In this document: positions 1 to 11,000 of the stretch, in pieces
How the letters are laid out: every line of letters begins with the position of its first letter
How positions within the stretch are numbered: position 1 is the stretch's first letter
Origin: SLDF01 sp964537925
GTDB taxonomy: Bacteria; Bacteroidota; Bacteroidia; Chitinophagales; Saprospiraceae
Length of the DNA stretch: 64,000 nt
Direction: 5' to 3'
NCBI GenBank assembly: GCA_964537925.1
Contig: CAZICV010000001.1
Location: 1-64,000 of the forward strand
Notes under the pieces: model-generated
Told to the model about the DNA's origin: nothing
Database searches by the model: none
Seen by the model: only the letters and a program-made list of their open reading frames with translations
Translations under genes and position numbers: made by a program

Positions 1-493
1 AGATATCTCCCGCACAACCGTCCAGCATGATCCAGTACTGCTGACCTACAACGAAAGCACCGCCCACACCGAGCGTAAATGTGCCGGTCATACAGGCTGA
101 AGCACAATTACCTACCGTGGCATAGGTTCCGCCGCCTGGCGGAGGCGGACAGGTCGACACAATCGCACCCTGCATACCAAACTGGCCACTGACTCCCTGG
201 CACCTGGAAGGCGTGATCGTCACCGTCACCGTCGTGGATGTAGCGATAAAACTGAACCAATAAGGGTTGTTCAAGGCAATACCCTGTCCGCAGATAGTCG
301 CTGAATAAGTAGATGTGGATTGTGGCATCGTGGAACAAAACCCGTCCAGGAAACACACGATCGGCGCATCGTCGCACAGCGCCGTAGGAAATATGTCCTG
401 GTTGTCGCACTGTGCTTCTACACGTTTACCCACGCCGAATAGCAGGATAACCAATAAAATGACCGGAAAGAAATTACGTACAAACTGCTTCAT
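1..493 (-). CDS. Exported Cys-rich protein, partial at the left edge
   Basis: An ATG at 493 opens a frame that stays open for 164 codons to the window edge, so the C-terminus is missing. Residues 1-28 form a signal peptide (MKQFVRNFF, a long Leu/Ile/Val core, ending VEAQ). The mature part starts CDNQDIFPTALCDDAP and continues with Cys-rich, Thr/Ser-rich beta-type sequence that includes NPYWFSFIATS and GQQYWIMLDGCAGD. This style is common at the N-terminus of large Bacteroidota surface proteins exported by T9SS, and similar phrases occur near the N-terminus of the 5025-11519 gene. A T9SS sorting domain would lie outside the window, so export route and function are inferred only. Confidence 0.75.
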   Translation of the reverse strand, partial: MKQFVRNFFPVILLVILLFGVGKRVEAQCDNQDIFPTALCDDAPIVCFLDGFCSTMPQSTSTYSATICGQGIALNNPYWFSFIATSTTVTVTITPSRCQGVSGQFGMQGAIVSTCPPPPGGGTYATVGNCASACMTGTFTLGVGGAFVVGQQYWIMLDGCAGDI

Positions 494-840
494 TGACTTG
501 ATCTTAGTATAATACTGGCAAAATTTTATTCCGAGCTGCTTGATAACTCTTACACTCTAATACGTCCCAAGCATAAAAACGGCTAACAAAAATAGCTTTA
601 AAAATCACTAATCACCACATATATCCGAATCGGGTAGTATACCCGAACACTTCTTTCATGAGAACAAGCTAAAGAAAACCACAAAACAACAACCTGCAAA
701 CCAGCCAATTGCCCATGTACTATTTTGTTGGATCAAGACTATAACAACAACCACACGGAATACGCTTTTTTTATCGCACAGCATCGATATAAACAAAGTA
801 TACCCGCTATACAGCAGCAATTCACAGACCTGCGACCCGG
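494..840. other. 347-bp intergenic region without a supported gene
   Basis: AT-rich spacer between two minus-strand genes. It should hold the promoter of the exported protein that starts at 493, but I see no clean TAnnTTTG box. A small inverted repeat (CGGGTA-GTA-TACCCG, 631-645) is present without a following T-run, so it is not a convincing terminator. A 62-codon minus-strand frame at 656-844 overlaps the preceding stop by four bases but has no family resemblance. Confidence 0.6.
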
Positions 841-3800
841 TCATCGTATCAGCAACACCTCGCCCCCTTGAGCCCGTATATCACCTGAAGTTATCCTGTA
901 GGTAAGCAGATAGGCATAAACACCGGGCAGCACCGGTCTCTGGTAGAATGTCCCGTCCCAGCCTCTCTTCTCCTCTACCGGAACAAAGGGCCCACTTGAA
1001 TACACGAGGTTACCCCACCTGTCAAATATCCGCCAGTCCTGAACCTCCATATAAGTGTCACCTACAAAAATCTCCAGGATATCATTAATGCCATCTCCAT
1101 TGGGCGAAAAAGCAGTGGGAACAAAGATCGGCGGCACCTGGTCCGTATAGATCCACATCGTATCCCGGTACAGGCATCCACCGGCGCTCTGCAGCGTCAG
1201 CACAACGGGTACGGTAGCCTGGGGGGCCAGGGTCATATTCATACAGCCGGAGCAGGTATCTCTGCCAGAGACCGACCAGTACCATGAATCCCAGTCCTGC
1301 CGGGGCAGATCAGTGGTCCAGGAAATATCCACCGGTTGCCCGGGAATAACAAACAGGTCAGGACCTATATCCAGGCCAAACATCTGTGCATCAGCAAGCT
1401 GGACCGCCGCCTCAGCGGTACACCCAAGCGCATCCGTGACCAATAATGTATAACTGCCCGGGGGCAGGTTGGTGAATTGCTGTTGGGTAGTGGGTGGTTG
1501 ATGATTGAGCCGGAATGTAAAGGGAGCCGTGCCTCCCCATATATGTGCTACCTGTATGACACCGTTCCGTCCACCGGGACAGGCCGGTCCCCTTGCGGAC
1601 AAGGTCACCGAATCGATCGGGTGATCTATCTCGTTCACGAAAACTGTGTCCCTGCTCGTGCAGCCGTATACATTGTCTGTGAGCAGCAGCTCTATAGCTC
1701 CGGCACGATCGACACGCTGCAGCCTGGCAGTCGGGTCGGCAAACTGCCAGCCACCGTCCAGCACTGACCACCTATATACATAACTGCCCGGATCAGGCAA
1801 GCCTTCGCCCAGATCAACCGACCGGACCGTACATCCCAGCAGGATATCTGCTCCCAGATCAAGCGGGTAGGCTCCGCCTACCCGGACGTACAGGGTATCT
1901 GTATCCAGGAGACAGCGCACTGCCTGTCCCATGACCAGCGTAAAACGATAGACACCCGGCTCTACCAGTCCCTTCTGCAGCCGGCCGGATTGCGGATCAT
2001 AACTAGCAACCGGCAGCCCGTCGCCGGCCAGGGGAGAAAGCCTTGCCTGGCTGTGAAGATCTGACCAGCAGTCCAGGAGCTCCAGGGCCCCTTCGTCGCC
2101 AGCGCAGAACCTAATATCGGAACAGACCAGATCGCCCGGATCAACCGTCTCTGCCAGGTCAACTATCAGCGTATCATCAAATCTGCATCCCTCTTTCTGT
2201 TCATGTAGCGTATAGATCAGCTCATATATCCCTGCCGGCTGCGCTGAGAAATCCAGCGCCTGCCCTGTAACCGGTGACAGCGTATGTCCCGCCGGGGCCA
2301 CGCCTACCCTCCAGTCGCCGGGCGAGGCAACCAGTATAGCCGACAGATCAAGCTCGGTACCCGCACAGATGGCAGTATCCCGCACATTCAGTTGCAGCAA
2401 AGGACAAGAACAATCCTTCACGGTCACAATGATCACCCCCGCAACCGGCGGACAAAGCTCCCCGGAATAGTCCAGTTCAAAAGGAAACGCATAATCACCG
2501 GGCGGTACACCCGTAAAATCAAGTACGGGCATTTGCCCTGACCCTATCCCTGCCGGATTGGATATCGAGAGCCTGCCCTCAACACCTGCAAACGGGCCTG
2601 ACAGGTCCAGCACAGGGGGAACCCCTTCAAAGTCTGCATTGCAAACAGACAAAGACTCGATATCGTCAATGAGCGGAACCGGGTATACATAGAAAGGAAG
2701 ACGTAACATCACCTGCTCCCTGCACCCCTGCCCACCCTCAAAAGCTACAAAGGGGATCTCCAGCCAATGAGCTCCCGGCGTCACATTGAGCCGGATCGTG
2801 TCTTCATCTGCCTGCCCTGTAAATGATCCGGCCAACTGTCCGTCGATCCATAGGTCAAATCCATAAGAGCCGGTCTCCGGCAAGTGTATCACTGCAGTCA
2901 GGGGCTGATCCGCGCAAATGGTATCTGCGAGGAGTTCCAGCGCAACACCGGAAAGATCTATAAATCGTATCCTGAGCAGAGACGTAAACTCACAGGCTGC
3001 AAAAGACTCTTCGTAAAGCAGGGTATAAAATCCAGGCTGGTCAACCGCCAGGATAAAATGATCCGTATCCCAGTCACTGCGTACCACACTGCCCGGCCCT
3101 GAGATCACAGAGAATACACCCAGCCCCTCTGACTGATCGATATGCACATCAGTCGCCAGTCCACATACGATGCTGTCATATTCCATCCGCAGGGTCGGAG
3201 TCTCCGAGACGGTCACCTGGCTGCATACTTCCACAGGCAGATAGCAGGTATCCTGCAGGGTCGCACAGATCAGGACGATATCGGCATTGATCCCGCCGAT
3301 CAAAACCGAAGACGAGCCCTGTCCTTCTATCAGCTCGGCTCCTGACACTCTCCAGGTATATACCTCTGTTCCGGCAGGTTGGCTGACAGAAGCGCCAAAA
3401 ATGCTGCCCCTGCACACAGAGACCGGAAGTGATATTGCGGGAATATGATCCAGGAGCTTCTGCTCCACCTGCCAGTGAAACTGATACGTACATTCCAGCG
3501 GTCCGTGCCGGCCGACCAGTACCAGGCGATAATCGCCGGGCTGATCCGCTCCGAATACCGGTTCGTGCGACAAGGTGTCGCCGGATGCGTTCAGCCAGTA
3601 ATAATGAAGCGAGTCACGGTGGAAGCCCGTGACCAGGTTTTCCAGGAAAAGAGATACCGATCCATTTTCACAGCTCACCGTATCGGGCACATTGGGCGAC
3701 GCCGCAAGACCAAATACAGACAGTTGGAGCACGACCGTACTGTCGCAGCCTACCCCCGTCACAAGATCCACCGTATACATACCGGGCTGGCGAAACACCT

Positions 3801-4809
3801 CTCCGCCCACCTCCACACTATCCCCTTCACAGATAGCGGCGACCGATACAACCGTATCCGGCAGTTCGTGAATGACGATCCGGAGACAATTGGATGAGAC
3901 CGCTCCGCAAAAAGGTGGCAGGTTGCTGCGCAATGTGTCCCTCAGCGTCGTAATCAATGCACTGCCGTCCGGCACGGGAATACTGTCCTGCTCCCCGTGC
4001 AGAAGCGATATGCCGCAGAGCTGATAAATACCCGCTGTCCTGTCCCGCAGGTCCGGGATATCCATTGAGTCTATGAGGTATCCCGATGCATCTCCCAGCA
4101 GGTACATATACCGGTAGTCCTGGGGGTTGGGCCTCAACCCGACAAAAGATATGTTCACATCCATCCTCAGCTCGTCATCACCCTCACAGAATTCCAGCCG
4201 CTCCGTATCGATCGTCCCTCCTTTGGCAAGGCAGACAAAACAGTCCAGGCCGGACGGATCGCAGAAGAATACGGAAAACTCCCGGAGCACCGCGGTGTTG
4301 AAAGCCGATTGATTGATCACCTCCAGTTGCCAGGTCCCGTTTACCGGGCCTGAGTCAAAATCCTCCAGGCACCCGGAATGAGGATAGTAGGAACCCTGGA
4401 AGTTGCCGAAGATGCCCCAGGGCTGCAGATTATTCCAGACAGGATTGAATCCCGGATCAGGATCAGCCTGATCCGCACAAGGCAGGAAAGATATATTCCA
4501 GCGCGTCAGGTTGGTAAACCCGCTCACACCCGTGGGACCCGTCAACTCTACAATATCGCTGTCCGGAGAAATGAGCCGTATGACCAGGTCGCCGATGAAA
4601 GGATGGCTGAAGTCAATGAGTACAGCGCAGACTCCCTGACCGGGATCGGACAGATCGCCATTGGTCGCCCCCGACACCTCCAGCCCGAAATACCGGGTGC
4701 TTGCAGGTGGCACGTTCTCCGGGCCGACATAGCTGCATTGCCCGAAAACGGCCTGCGTCGTTTTCAGTAGACATAACAGCAATATGTACACTCCAACCCT
4801 CAACTTCAT
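841..4809 (-). CDS. Large exported protein with P-domain-like N-terminus and T9SS type B sorting domain
   Basis: 1322 residues. A signal peptide (MKLRVGVYILLLCLLKTTQA, cut near VFGQ) is followed at about residues 25-185 by a region resembling the proprotein convertase P-domain (VLIDFSHPFIGDLVIRLISP, GTWQLEVINQ), a beta-sandwich often attached to secreted Bacteroidota proteins. The middle is a series of Ig/PKD-like segments with paired cysteines. The last ~90 residues are a gliding-motility-associated, type B sorting domain: FVPTAFSPNGDGINDILEIF, then IFDRWGNLVY, GWDGTF and PGVYAYLLTY. The family is secreted by T9SS and kept at or released from the cell surface. No catalytic domain is visible, so an adhesin-like role is inference. 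The next gene upstream is a second type B protein, separated by a strong terminator. Confidence 0.88.
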   Translation of the reverse strand: MKLRVGVYILLLCLLKTTQAVFGQCSYVGPENVPPASTRYFGLEVSGATNGDLSDPGQGVCAVLIDFSHPFIGDLVIRLISPDSDIVELTGPTGVSGFTNLTRWNISFLPCADQADPDPGFNPVWNNLQPWGIFGNFQGSYYPHSGCLEDFDSGPVNGTWQLEVINQSAFNTAVLREFSVFFCDPSGLDCFVCLAKGGTIDTERLEFCEGDDELRMDVNISFVGLRPNPQDYRYMYLLGDASGYLIDSMDIPDLRDRTAGIYQLCGISLLHGEQDSIPVPDGSALITTLRDTLRSNLPPFCGAVSSNCLRIVIHELPDTVVSVAAICEGDSVEVGGEVFRQPGMYTVDLVTGVGCDSTVVLQLSVFGLAASPNVPDTVSCENGSVSLFLENLVTGFHRDSLHYYWLNASGDTLSHEPVFGADQPGDYRLVLVGRHGPLECTYQFHWQVEQKLLDHIPAISLPVSVCRGSIFGASVSQPAGTEVYTWRVSGAELIEGQGSSSVLIGGINADIVLICATLQDTCYLPVEVCSQVTVSETPTLRMEYDSIVCGLATDVHIDQSEGLGVFSVISGPGSVVRSDWDTDHFILAVDQPGFYTLLYEESFAACEFTSLLRIRFIDLSGVALELLADTICADQPLTAVIHLPETGSYGFDLWIDGQLAGSFTGQADEDTIRLNVTPGAHWLEIPFVAFEGGQGCREQVMLRLPFYVYPVPLIDDIESLSVCNADFEGVPPVLDLSGPFAGVEGRLSISNPAGIGSGQMPVLDFTGVPPGDYAFPFELDYSGELCPPVAGVIIVTVKDCSCPLLQLNVRDTAICAGTELDLSAILVASPGDWRVGVAPAGHTLSPVTGQALDFSAQPAGIYELIYTLHEQKEGCRFDDTLIVDLAETVDPGDLVCSDIRFCAGDEGALELLDCWSDLHSQARLSPLAGDGLPVASYDPQSGRLQKGLVEPGVYRFTLVMGQAVRCLLDTDTLYVRVGGAYPLDLGADILLGCTVRSVDLGEGLPDPGSYVYRWSVLDGGWQFADPTARLQRVDRAGAIELLLTDNVYGCTSRDTVFVNEIDHPIDSVTLSARGPACPGGRNGVIQVAHIWGGTAPFTFRLNHQPPTTQQQFTNLPPGSYTLLVTDALGCTAEAAVQLADAQMFGLDIGPDLFVIPGQPVDISWTTDLPRQDWDSWYWSVSGRDTCSGCMNMTLAPQATVPVVLTLQSAGGCLYRDTMWIYTDQVPPIFVPTAFSPNGDGINDILEIFVGDTYMEVQDWRIFDRWGNLVYSSGPFVPVEEKRGWDGTFYQRPVLPGVYAYLLTYRITSGDIRAQGGEVLLIR

Positions 4810-4967
4810 CCTGCTCTACAAAAGACTAATCTCTAAAAGTAATGAATACGTTGGTCTGCCCGGCAGGATCAAGTCCGTCACCGGCTTTTTTTCCCGGATA
4901 CGACACAAAAATGCTTTCATCCCAAAATACAGGCTCCCAAAACGGCTCTCAAGCTACAACTTCAACA

Positions 4968-4999
4968 AAAAGGCCGGATATAATTATATCCGGCCTTTT
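4968..4999 (-). terminator. Perfect 32-bp palindromic terminator
   Basis: AAAA-GGCCGGATATAA joined directly to TTATATCCGGCC-TTTT forms a 12-bp GC-capped stem flanked by A and T runs, so it can act on both strands. It begins 26 bp past the stop of the minus-strand gene ending at 5025 and separates it from the gene starting at 4809. Confidence 0.88.
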
Positions 5000-5024
5000 A
5001 TATTAAATAAAATATTCATATGTA

Positions 5025-8000
5025 CTACTCCACCAGGGTAACATCCCCGTAATAATCCTGTACGAATCCGTCGGTAAACCTGATCACCGCATGGTAGACG
5101 AATGCAGAAGGCTTCATCGGGCGGTCATCAAACCGGCCGTCCCAGCCTTGCCCCTCTTCATTGGGCGGGAAGTCTTCCTTCACAAAAACCTGGTTGCCCC
5201 AGCGGTCAAAGACCTTAAGCGACTCCACACGGGCTACCTCGGAAGCTCCGAAGACAGTGAACCGATCGTTGATACCGTCCCCATTGGGCGAAAACGCCGT
5301 AGGAATGAATACCCTGCGTCTCTTACGCACGACGATCCGTACCTCGTCCGATCCTTTACACCCTTTGGTATCAGTCACCTCGACCCTGATCACTGTTTCA
5401 GCGGCCGGCGAAGTCAGGACCACAGGACAATCCTGGCAATTCAGGCTCGGGTCACCGGTCCACAGGTAGCTGGCCACCTGCGTATCGTCGATATTGAGCA
5501 CCGGGTCAAGGGAGACTGTATCTCCGGTAGTGATCTGGTGATCGGGACCCAGGTCGACCGTCAACCGTTCCGGCTGGGTCAGATCGATCGTATAGGCCGA
5601 TATACAGGCATTAGCATCCTGTACACGCAGTACATACCGTCCCGGTTGCAATCCCCGGAAGTCCTGGCTGCTGGTCCAGGGACCGGCGTTCAGTGAATAG
5701 ATGAACGGCTCCTCTCCAGTCGTGATTTCCAGGACAGATATCTGGCCGTCGGGTATACCGAAACAAAGCGGATCGGCATAGTCCAGGTCAAGCTGAGGCG
5801 CCGGAGCTACCTTGATGAAAATCGAGGTCTGATAGGGACACACCGACTCCCTGTAGGTCAGGAATATCTCGTGCGTACCAGGCCCAGCCGCTACAGGATC
5901 AAATGTCCCGCTCTGGCTATCCGTGATCCCCGGCCCTGTCCAGGTAGCCGAGCCGCCGCCGAATCCTCCTTCGGCCGTATAGGTCAATACGACCGGCTGG
6001 GTATTTTCATCCGTACAAATGATTCCTGTCTCGTTAATCTTGAGCGTGAGCTCTGCGCACTCCACGGCATAGCAGGTCAGCTCTACTGGTGCACTGTTGC
6101 CACAGGGGCCTTCGTCGACAGCTATCACGACGATCTTGAGCGAGTCGCCGGTCGTCATGTTCTGCTGCTGGTAGCTGGTACTCTGCCAGGGCTGGAACGC
6201 CCCGCCGTTCAGGCTGACCAGGAAACCGTCGTTGCCGGCTACATTGTTCCAGGTAAATGTGACGGACGTCAAGGTGGAGTTGCAGCTGATGACCGGCGCG
6301 GCTATCGGTTTTTCTACCACTACCTGGCGGGACACAGGTGCAGATATACAGCCCCTGTCGTCTATCGTGAGTGTAACCGTCTTGACGCCTTCTGTCGCCC
6401 AGGAGAACACAGGATTGGTCGTGCCCGCACCCGATACGATCTGTGCAGCGCCCGTATCCCAGTTGAATTGGGCTTGCCCGGTAGCCGTACCGGCGAAGGA
6501 GACTGCACTCTCCTGCCCGATACATACCGGCGACAGGACTTCGAAGTCTGCAAAAGGCTGCGGTCTCACATCTATATACAGAGTGTCGTAGTAATTGCAG
6601 GATTTCTCCCGGTAGGTATATATGATCCGGTGATTACCTGTACCGGCCACCTGCGGATCAAACCGCCCCGTCTGCGGATCTGTGGCCGGTCCGCTCCAGC
6701 TTGCTGTGCCACCGCCCTGCGTATCGCCCGTCACACTGGCCGTAAGCTGTACGGCTGGAGTACCCGGCTGCAGGCATATGAAATCTACCGGAGCGACCGC
6801 CACTAGTATGCCCGGACATTGTTCGGCCTCACAGGTGATGGTAGTAGGCTGGCTGTCGCCGCATGGCCCGTCGCCGGTAGCTATTACGGTGATCGTCACC
6901 TGTTGCCCTACAGTGAGCCCGTCGACCCTGGCGCTGAGATCGGTCGTAGTATAAGGTGTTCCATTGCCCACCGTGACCAGATAACCCGTAGCGCCGGGCA
7001 CCGGATCCCATACGAAATTGATTTCCGTGGTAGCGGTCTCGCAGATGACGACCGGTGCACTCAAAGGCGCCTCGACCGATACTTCTCCGCTGACCGGGGC
7101 TGATGCACAGCCGTTCTCGGTGACGGTGAGGGATATATTCTTCACGCCTGCCGTCGGCCAGGTGGCGGTCAGCTGGCCGGTGCCGCTTCCCGATACGATC
7201 GTACCGCCGGCTATCTGCCAGTCGAATACCGACCCTGCACCTCCGCTGCCCGTATAGTCAAGGAGCACCGGCTGTCCGATGCATACCGGGGTGGTAAGGT
7301 CAAAAGTAGCTGTCGGGATCTCGTATACATGGATATCTATCGTAGCATAATAGTTACAGTACTCTTCCGTGAACCTCACCTGGATGGTATGTATGCCGGC
7401 CCCGCTGACTTTGGGATCAAAATGTCCTTCCTGCTGGTCGACGATACCACTGCCGCTCCACAGGTAAGATCCGCTGCCGTTGCTGCCGTTGACTACAGCA
7501 TCAAGATCGACTACAGGACTACCCGGCGACAGACAGATATCCGCTACTGGATCGATCGCAGCCGTGATCTGCGGGCACTCCTTGGCCTCGCAGGTGACCG
7601 TAGCAGCAGGTGAGTTGCCACACACGCCTGTACCGATGGCGATCACCTCGATAGTGGCCTGATCTCCCTGGGTCAGGCCAGCCTGGGTATAAGTAAGATC
7701 GGTGGTCGTGAACGGTGTACCGTTGTTCACCGATATGAGATAACCCGTAGCGCCGGGTACCGGGTCCCACTCGAAGACGACCGATACGGTCGTAGAAAAA
7801 CACCTGAGTGTAGGAGCCGGCAGAGGCGGTTCGACCACTACCGTTTCTACTTGCGGCGCTGTGCGGCAGCCGCTGATCTCAAGTATAAGACTGATGGTCT
7901 TGCTGCCGGAAGCATTCCAGCGGATCCCGATGTTTCCCGCTCCGTCATTGCTGACGATCGTACCGTCCTGGATATCCCAGATAAAATTGGTTCCCGGAGG

Positions 8001-11000
8001 CGCCACACCGTTGAACAGGACCTGGCTGAGCTGGTCAAGGCAGACGGGTGAGTTGACCGTGAAAGAAGCTTCGAGTCGCGGATATACCACGATATCCATA
8101 TATGCAGTGAAGTTACAGGCAGCCTGGCGATATGTATAGGTCACACGGTGCGTACCTGACAAGGATACAGCGGGATCAAAAGTACCCGCAGGATCCGTAA
8201 TACCGGGTCCCGACCAGGTCCCTCCGGCAGGGTTGGCTGTCAGTTGTACAGGTGCTGCATCGTAGCAGATCGGTGATACAGGGTCCAGGGTGATCTGCGG
8301 AGGCTCTTCGACAGTCAGTTCCATCGAGTCGATAGCCACGCAACTGGCGCGATCCAGCGTATAATAGATCGTATACGTGCCCGGGCCTACACTTTGCGGC
8401 ACAAACAGCCCATTGGACACCCCGGGTCCCGACCAGGTCCCTCCGGCAGGCTCGCCGACCAGTACATACGGGGCGGCGGTAGCACAGAAAGGCGGTGGTT
8501 GATGCAGCGTCAGGGACGGCGGTATGACCAGTTCAAAGCTGTGACTTACAGACGTGATACATCCATAAGCGCTCTCTACGGTCAGTTCGATGGTATAAAG
8601 CCCGGGGCCTGATCCTTCCAGGAGTTCTTCCGGGTATATCCGGCCCAATACAGGGAACGAAGTCCCGGTCCAGATATCCGTCCTCGGCTCATCCGCTATC
8701 ACTATCCAATAGTCGCTGAAGTCGATCTCATAGCCGGTCTCACTGTCTACGCAAATGGTATCGGGCAGCTCTTCCAGTTCGATGATCCTCGGGCTTTCAT
8801 ATACATTGATATCTACCATATCTTCACCGGTACACCCGTTTACGTCCGTGATCGTCACGGAATAGGTACCTGTCTGGGATACATTGACATAGCTTTGGTG
8901 ACCCGGTATCGGCGGACCCGGCGCTGACCAGCTATAGGTATCGACGATGGTTGACTCATCGGTCGTGACCTGCAGCGTCTGGGGAGCGAACTCCCGGCAG
9001 AAATCCGTCACAGGGATCTCCAGTTCGGCAAATATCTGGGGGAATATCTCTACGGTCTCTGACGCAGTGGCCGTACATCCGAATCCATCAGTCACCGTGA
9101 CCGTATACGTATACTGGCCGGGCGATCCAGGCAGTACGTTGATGGTCTGCTCGGTACTGCTCTGATAGCTCCAGAGATACTGGTAGCCGCTGCCAATCCC
9201 GCCCGTGCCCTGAACCGATATGGTAAACGGTGTGGAGGCGCATCCTCTTTTCTCTGACGGGTCGGTATCTATCACCGCCCTGACCTGGGGTAGTACACGC
9301 ACAATGATCTCGTATTCGCGGCCGATACAGTTCGTCGCTGTATTGGAAGGGATCACGATATAGCGTACCTCCTGCGGAAAGTTGGTCGTATTCGTCAGTG
9401 TCTGCGAGATGATATTGCCTGATCCGCCCGATGCTCCGCTGATACCCGGAGGCACAACCACCGTCCATGCAAAGGATACGGGCGACTGGTTGGCGGAGAG
9501 CAGGATATTCACAGATCCGCCGGAGCATATCTCCTGCATATCTTCTTCCATCGACGGGCGCGTACAGCAGCGTACCAGGGCATTGTGTATGGACGGTATA
9601 TCGCCTGAGCATTCAAAAGCCTGCCAGGAACCGGTCTCTCCGTCCGCCATAGTGAATGACTTGACACTGCAATCGAACAGGCTTGGGTCCAGGTCCGCGC
9701 AGACAACATCTTCGTCAAATTCCCGCGCTATCAGGTCAAACTCAACATTCCAGGGTCCGTAGGTCGGACCACAACCTGCTCCGTCTCCGTAGTTGCGGGG
9801 ACAGGGACCCGACGAAGCCGCCGCACGGCAGACAAACCATCCACCCGGCAATACACTACCCTGCGTCAGCGGCGGATAACTGGGATCACAATCCGGCTCA
9901 TAGCTACTGCAGATCCTGATGACGCCGTCGCTGTCGACCCATATCCTGCGCGTGGCGGGGACAGCAGCCGGTACATTGTAGGTAACACCTGTAAACCAGC
10001 GCCAGTCACCCTCATTCATCGCCACGATATTCGGCCCCGCCACATTCATGGGCATACCGTTACCGTCAAAAGATGAAGGGTCCCAGCCCTTGCCGAAGAT
10101 CGGCACTATACCGTGCAGCCATTGGCAGTTGTTGCTGGCTGTAGTCCATGCATCCACCGTGATCCTGAAGCGTACGATCTCCCCTTGCTGGTAGGGGCCG
10201 AATGAAGGGCTTCCCATACTGGTAGATACGACCGATATGCCGGATGACACCGTACATACGCTCGGGTTTTCGAAAGTATTGATACAGAAGTTATAACCGC
10301 TTTCCTCGCCGAAAGGGGAAGAAACAGCTATGTAGAAAGTCGTATTCGGCGCGAGCGCCACACCGTTGATCTGGCCTACGCATGTCTGCAGCGGTACGAG
10401 GGCGCCGCAGTTGCCTGAAAAGAGTGAAAACTGCAACTGGCCGTTATCGGATGTAAGCGTGAGGTTCGTAAGTACGTCGGTCTGCGGGCCGGTCGTAAAT
10501 GAATGCCACACGACGGCAGACTGGTCCAGCGGGCATCCGTTGGGTGCGATCGTCTCACCGCAGGTGCCTATATTGCACCCGGCAGAACAGTTCGTCTGGT
10601 TCACCGCGGGGAACGGGACCGCCACGGCATTGGGACACAGATCATTGACCGCACAGGCTGGCGGAGGGCCCGACTGAACGGCAGTAATACAAAAGCCCCC
10701 CGCTGCATTGGAAGGTGTACTCACCAGTATGTGGTAGGTACCGGGCTGGATACAGTTGAACCTGATCGGGGCTGTCGGAGGCCCGCAGTAAGTGCCGTTC
10801 AGGTAAGTATATGGGTTGTTGTTGCAGCCGTTTTGCCACTGTCCCATCATCACCTGTACATTGCCGGGAAAAGTAACATTGGAAAAAGTAAGCGTGACAG
10901 CATTATTGGGGGCCGTCACATTGAATGTATACCATACATCTGCAGTACTGAGCGGCGGACAGGGCAACCCATTCGGATCAAATGTCGGGCCGGCATCTAC

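Noticed and set aside
631..645. CGGGTA-GTA-TACCCG as a terminator for the 841-4809 gene
   Set aside because: Six-base stem without a T-run and almost 200 bp past the stop.
656..844. 62-codon minus-strand frame overlapping the stop of the 841-4809 gene by four bases
   Set aside because: AT-rich spacer, no recognisable domain or signal peptide; the overlap looks accidental.
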